A stretch of 43,709 nt of DNA from Opitutaceae bacterium (lineage in GTDB: Bacteria > Verrucomicrobiota > Verrucomicrobiia > Opitutales > Opitutaceae): NCBI GenBank assembly GCA_016794785.1, contig JAEUHC010000007.1, forward strand, positions 1 to 43,709, in the 5' to 3' direction. Positions within the stretch are counted from its first letter, which is position 1. Each line of letters begins with the position of its first letter. Below the pieces are notes generated by a model, which was not told the DNA's origin, searched no databases, and saw nothing but the letters and a program-made list of their open reading frames with translations. Shown piece after piece: positions 40,709 to 43,709 of the stretch. A program made the position numbers and the translations under genes.

Positions 40709-43700
40709 CTTCCGCGATTTCAGGAAGGCGACCAAGTCGGCCAGCTCCTGCTGCGTGAGCACCGCGTCCATCCCCGGTGGCATCGGGGAGACGGGTGAAG
40801 GCTGGATATCCGCGATGTCGGCGCGCGCGATGCGTTGCGTGGACTCGGGGCCGGTGGCCAGGACGATCTCATCGGAGTCGTCCTTGCTGATGATGCCGGT
40901 GTGCGACTCGCTGGACTTTGTGGCCACGGTGACGGACTCGTAGCCGCGCACCTGCGTGGCGCTGGGAAACACGATGGCCTCGAGCAGCTCGCGCTCGCTG
41001 CGGATTCGCCCGATGGTCGTGAGATCGGGGCCGAGCAGGCCGCCGGCGTAGCCGATTTTGTGGCACACGGTGCAGGCGGTCTTCGGGCTGTTGAAGACGA
41101 GGTGGCCACGGCTGATGTCGCCCTTGGCCACGCCGGGCAGCAGTTCGTCGATGCGGGCGTTTTGCCGCGCGGCATCGGTGGCGAGGGCGGCGAGCAGCGG
41201 CGCTGCGACCTGCTGCACGCGGGTCGGATATTTGGCGACGACCAAGCTGAGCTGGCTGGCGCGGATGCCGGCGAGGCCGGGCGAGGCGCGGAGCGAGGAT
41301 AAAAGAGTGAGGCCAAGTGTCTCGGTCGGCTGGCGCTCGAATGCGGGCAGGAGCTTGGCCGCCTCCAGCGCCCCGGCCTTGGCCATCCCTCCTGCGAGCC
41401 GCAATTGCTGCTCGGAGGACAGCGGTGCCCGCGCGAGCGCCGTCGCCGCGGTGGAGCGCGCGAACACCGGCTGTGAAGCGTCGAGCTGCCCGGTGAGGAA
41501 AGCGAAGAGTTCGGAGTCGAGGGACTTGAGGCCGGGAGCCGCGAGCGCGAGGGCGTCGAGGCGCGTGGCGGAGTCGGCCATCGAGTTGCGGCCGAGCTCA
41601 CCCAGCGCGGTGTAGAAGGCGGCGGGCGTGGCCTTGGGCAACGGGAGCGCGCGGACCGTGGCGACGGCCTCGCGGTGCGCCGGCCCCTGCAACAACGGCA
41701 TGAGCGCGGTCAGCCAAGCGGCGGGCGCCTCCTTGAGACCGGCAGCGCGCATCGCCGTGATGGCGATGGCGTGGTTGGGTGTCGCGAGCGTGTCGGCGAG
41801 GAGTTGCTGGATGGCGGGTGATGACGCGAGTGGGGCGAGCTGGGCAGCGAGGCCTTCCACGTCCGACTTGGCCAGTCGCTCGCGGAAATGCTGCGCGAGT
41901 GCGTCGCCCCACGCGGGGCGGTGGCCCACGATCCATGCAGCGGTTTGCTTGCGAATCAGGTTTTCGGAATTTAAGAACGGGAGGACATCGGTCGGTTGCA
42001 GATTTCCGTTGGGCATCTGATCCAACGCGACGAGAGCGACGCGGGTCATCTCGGCGCGCTTATCCAATGCGGGTAGCAGTTCCTCGCGGCTACCAATCTC
42101 TATCAGGGCGTAGATTATCGAATGTTCGATTACGCGATCAGCCGGATCGGCCGGAGTGCCTGTGGCGGTGCGCTTTGCTTCGAAAACCCGAGCAGCTGAT
42201 ATGTAGAGCCATCTGACGGCGCGTGGATCGCGGAGCCTGCCGAGGGTCTCTTCCGAGTGAGGTGCTGGGGTTCCTCCGTCTAAACCGAATTGCTCGAAAC
42301 TAAGTCGGTAAACGATGTCGAAGGCTTTCGCGTCACGCCACAGGCTGGTGACTTTCATCGCCGTGCTGCGGACAGAGGGATCGTCGCTTGTGAGTCGAGC
42401 ACGAACTACGGCGCGAGCGGCATCGCCGTCGATGCGGGCGAGGGTCCAGAGGGCGTTGCGGCTTGCGACGGGCGTTGGCTGATCCACGGCGAGCGCAGGC
42501 ACGGCGGCGGAGCCGAGTTTGCCAAGGCCATGCTGCGCGCGCTCGACGACATCAGGCCGCGAATCGTCGAGGAGCTTTACGAGTTCGGGCGCGGTGAGGG
42601 TTTCCCACGCGAGGGCGAGGCCGCGCGGATCGGCGACGCGCGGAGCGCCGGTTTTCCGCACCCGGTAGATGCCGCCGAGCACTTCGGGTTTCGAGAGCTG
42701 CGAGGTGGGGCAACAGATTTTATACCAGCCGCCGGTGTCCACGATGAGGAGGCTGCCGTCGGCGTCCTCCAGCACGTCGGTCGGGTGGAAGTCGGGGCTG
42801 TCGGAGGTGACGAAATCGCTGTCGATAGTCTTGAACGTCGCGCCGTCGGGCACGAGCACGTGGCGCGAGACTTTGCGCAGGTTGAAGGTGCAGACGAAGA
42901 GGTTGTCGGTGTAGTCGCGCCCGAAAACCGATGAGCGATACGTAGTCGAACCGCACGGCGCGGCCGCGCCCATGTGCGTCATGATGGGCATGAGGTCGCC
43001 GGTGCGCGGATGGCCGGAGGTGGCGGCGTTTTCCTTGCCATAGACGCCGCCGTAGATCGCGTGGATGAGGCCGTCGCGCTGGCCGGCCGTGGGCGTGGTG
43101 AAAAACGTGCCGCTGAGGAAGCGCTCGCCGTTGGCGGCGAAGGTGAGGCCGACGGGGTTGTCCATGCCGCCGGTCATGATGGGCTCAAGGCGCGAGCCGT
43201 CGGGTCGCGCGCGGTAGATGTGCGCGGCGCGCGAGACGAAGGGCGTGCCGTCGCCGAGCGTGTGCTTCTGCTCGGCGAAGGCGCCCTTGGTCCAGTAGAA
43301 CCAGCCGTCGGGCCCGAGGTAGGGGCCGTGCACGTCGTTGGCGCAGCCGGTGAGCGTGCCGCCGTCCCACCAGACCTCGCGGCGGTCGGAGCGGCCGTCG
43401 CCGTCGGTGTCGGTGAGTTTCCAGATGTGCGGCGGCGCGGCGACGAAGAGCGAGCCGTCGTGAAAGAGCGCGCCCTGCGGGAACATCATGTTCTCGGCAA
43501 ACACGACGGAAGTCTCGTAGCGGCCATCGCCGTCCTTGTCCTCGAGCCGCACGATGCGGTGCGGTTTCTTCGCCTGTTGCTCGGGCGCGCGATCGATCAG
43601 CCCGGAGGAATCGGTCGCATAGAGGCGGCCCTGCGGATCGAACGCGATCGAGATGGGACGGTTGACGGCGGGCGGGCCGGCGACGAGCTCGACGGTGAAA

Positions 43701-43709
43701 CCGTCGGGG
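40706..43709 (-). CDS. PVC-type dehydrogenase-like protein with c-type heme domain (partial)
   Basis: The reading frame is open to the right edge, so the N-terminus (signal peptide and first blades) lies outside; about 1000 residues are visible. The order matches the protein at 32030-35080: a propeller-like N-terminal half with Asp-rich loops (LEDKDGDGRYE, LTDTDGDGRSD), a HEAT-like middle, and a C-terminal heme domain with CTVCH at 41060-41074, about 120 residues from the end. GPDLTTIGRIRSERELLEAI and MPPGMDAVLTQQELADLVAF are family signatures. It probably works in the periplasm in oxidising a sugar or related substrate. A GTG at 43552 is not the true start, because homologous sequence continues upstream of it. 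Confidence 0.9.
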   Translation of the reverse strand, partial: PDGFTVELVAGPPAVNRPISIAFDPQGRLYATDSSGLIDRAPEQQAKKPHRIVRLEDKDGDGRYETSVVFAENMMFPQGALFHDGSLFVAAPPHIWKLTDTDGDGRSDRREVWWDGGTLTGCANDVHGPYLGPDGWFYWTKGAFAEQKHTLGDGTPFVSRAAHIYRARPDGSRLEPIMTGGMDNPVGLTFAANGERFLSGTFFTTPTAGQRDGLIHAIYGGVYGKENAATSGHPRTGDLMPIMTHMGAAAPCGSTTYRSSVFGRDYTDNLFVCTFNLRKVSRHVLVPDGATFKTIDSDFVTSDSPDFHPTDVLEDADGSLLIVDTGGWYKICCPTSQLSKPEVLGGIYRVRKTGAPRVADPRGLALAWETLTAPELVKLLDDSRPDVVERAQHGLGKLGSAAVPALAVDQPTPVASRNALWTLARIDGDAARAVVRARLTSDDPSVRSTAMKVTSLWRDAKAFDIVYRLSFEQFGLDGGTPAPHSEETLGRLRDPRAVRWLYISAARVFEAKRTATGTPADPADRVIEHSIIYALIEIGSREELLPALDKRAEMTRVALVALDQMPNGNLQPTDVLPFLNSENLIRKQTAAWIVGHRPAWGDALAQHFRERLAKSDVEGLAAQLAPLASSPAIQQLLADTLATPNHAIAITAMRAAGLKEAPAAWLTALMPLLQGPAHREAVATVRALPLPKATPAAFYTALGELGRNSMADSATRLDALALAAPGLKSLDSELFAFLTGQLDASQPVFARSTAATALARAPLSSEQQLRLAGGMAKAGALEAAKLLPAFERQPTETLGLTLLSSLRASPGLAGIRASQLSLVVAKYPTRVQQVAAPLLAALATDAARQNARIDELLPGVAKGDISRGHLVFNSPKTACTVCHKIGYAGGLLGPDLTTIGRIRSERELLEAIVFPSATQVRGYESVTVATKSSESHTGIISKDDSDEIVLATGPESTQRIARADIADIQPSPVSPMPPGMDAVLTQQELADLVAFLKSRK

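Noticed and set aside
38085..40709. 874-codon minus-strand frame opposite the second TonB receptor
   Set aside because: Shadow frame of GC-rich codons. The plus-strand product is clearly a receptor with signal peptide, plug and terminal aromatic residue.
1..43709. CRISPR arrays, rRNA, phage or toxin-antitoxin modules
   Set aside because: I looked for regularly spaced repeats, conserved rRNA blocks, integrase or capsid genes and small paired toxin genes and saw none. The only mobile-element trace is the repeat pair near the left edge.

Overview
The window reads as chromosomal DNA of a GC-rich Verrucomicrobiota bacterium, most likely from Opitutales/Opitutaceae. The signs are two large TonB-dependent receptors with a plug entrance of the kind common in that group (LSPFEV), two secreted PVC-type proteins (propeller-like N-terminus, HEAT-like middle, C-terminal single c-heme domain), ThuA and DUF1080 proteins, a LacI-fold/AraC regulator of the XylR type, and few obvious Shine-Dalgarno sites. 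The lineage is inferred from gene families, not from a marker-gene tree. I see no rRNA, tRNA, CRISPR array or intact insertion sequence.

Region 1 (1-9424) is a sugar or sugar-acid utilisation locus. A leftward operon encodes an isocitrate/isopropylmalate-type dehydrogenase, a secreted DUF1080 (3-keto-glycoside hydrolase-like) protein, a cyclase-family metal hydrolase and an MFS permease. The permease has lost its C-terminus where what looks like one end of an IS21/IS481-like element begins. A divergent XylR-type regulator, a TonB receptor and a fused class II aldolase/short-chain dehydrogenase follow on the plus strand. Perfect palindromes lie in the divergent promoter region (3669-3685) and upstream of the receptor (4888-4903).

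Region 2 (9501-17662) is housekeeping: serS, tilS, ftsH, an animal-like UDP-glucose dehydrogenase, a possible 49-residue minus-strand gene with its own terminator, the cysteine-poor ribosomal proteins bL36 and bL31 as a pair, and a DUF1015 protein. Good intrinsic terminators follow ftsH and the bL31 gene.

Region 3 (17773-26268) is a cation-homeostasis block. It holds a YrbG-type Na+/Ca2+ exchanger, a Mrp Na+/H+ antiporter operon (fused A-B, then C, D, E, F, G, all translationally coupled) and a second Na+/H+ antiporter of the PF07399 type.

Region 4 (26319-31704) has two related secreted proteins of unknown function flanking a ThuA protein and fmt, then a LysM coiled-coil protein directly upstream of parB. 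No parA is present in the window.

Region 5 (32030-43709) returns to secreted catabolism. It holds a PVC-type heme protein, a Gfo/Idh/MocA oxidoreductase, an esterase of the alpha/beta hydrolase fold, a second TonB receptor with a carboxypeptidase-regulatory-like domain, and a second PVC-type heme protein that runs off the right edge. Two structured inverted repeats sit between convergent gene pairs (36357-36458 and 40602-40708).

No clearly new defence or mobile system was found. The best leads are the catabolic locus and its palindromes, the 49-residue gene, the paired secreted unknowns, and the palindromic intergenic elements.
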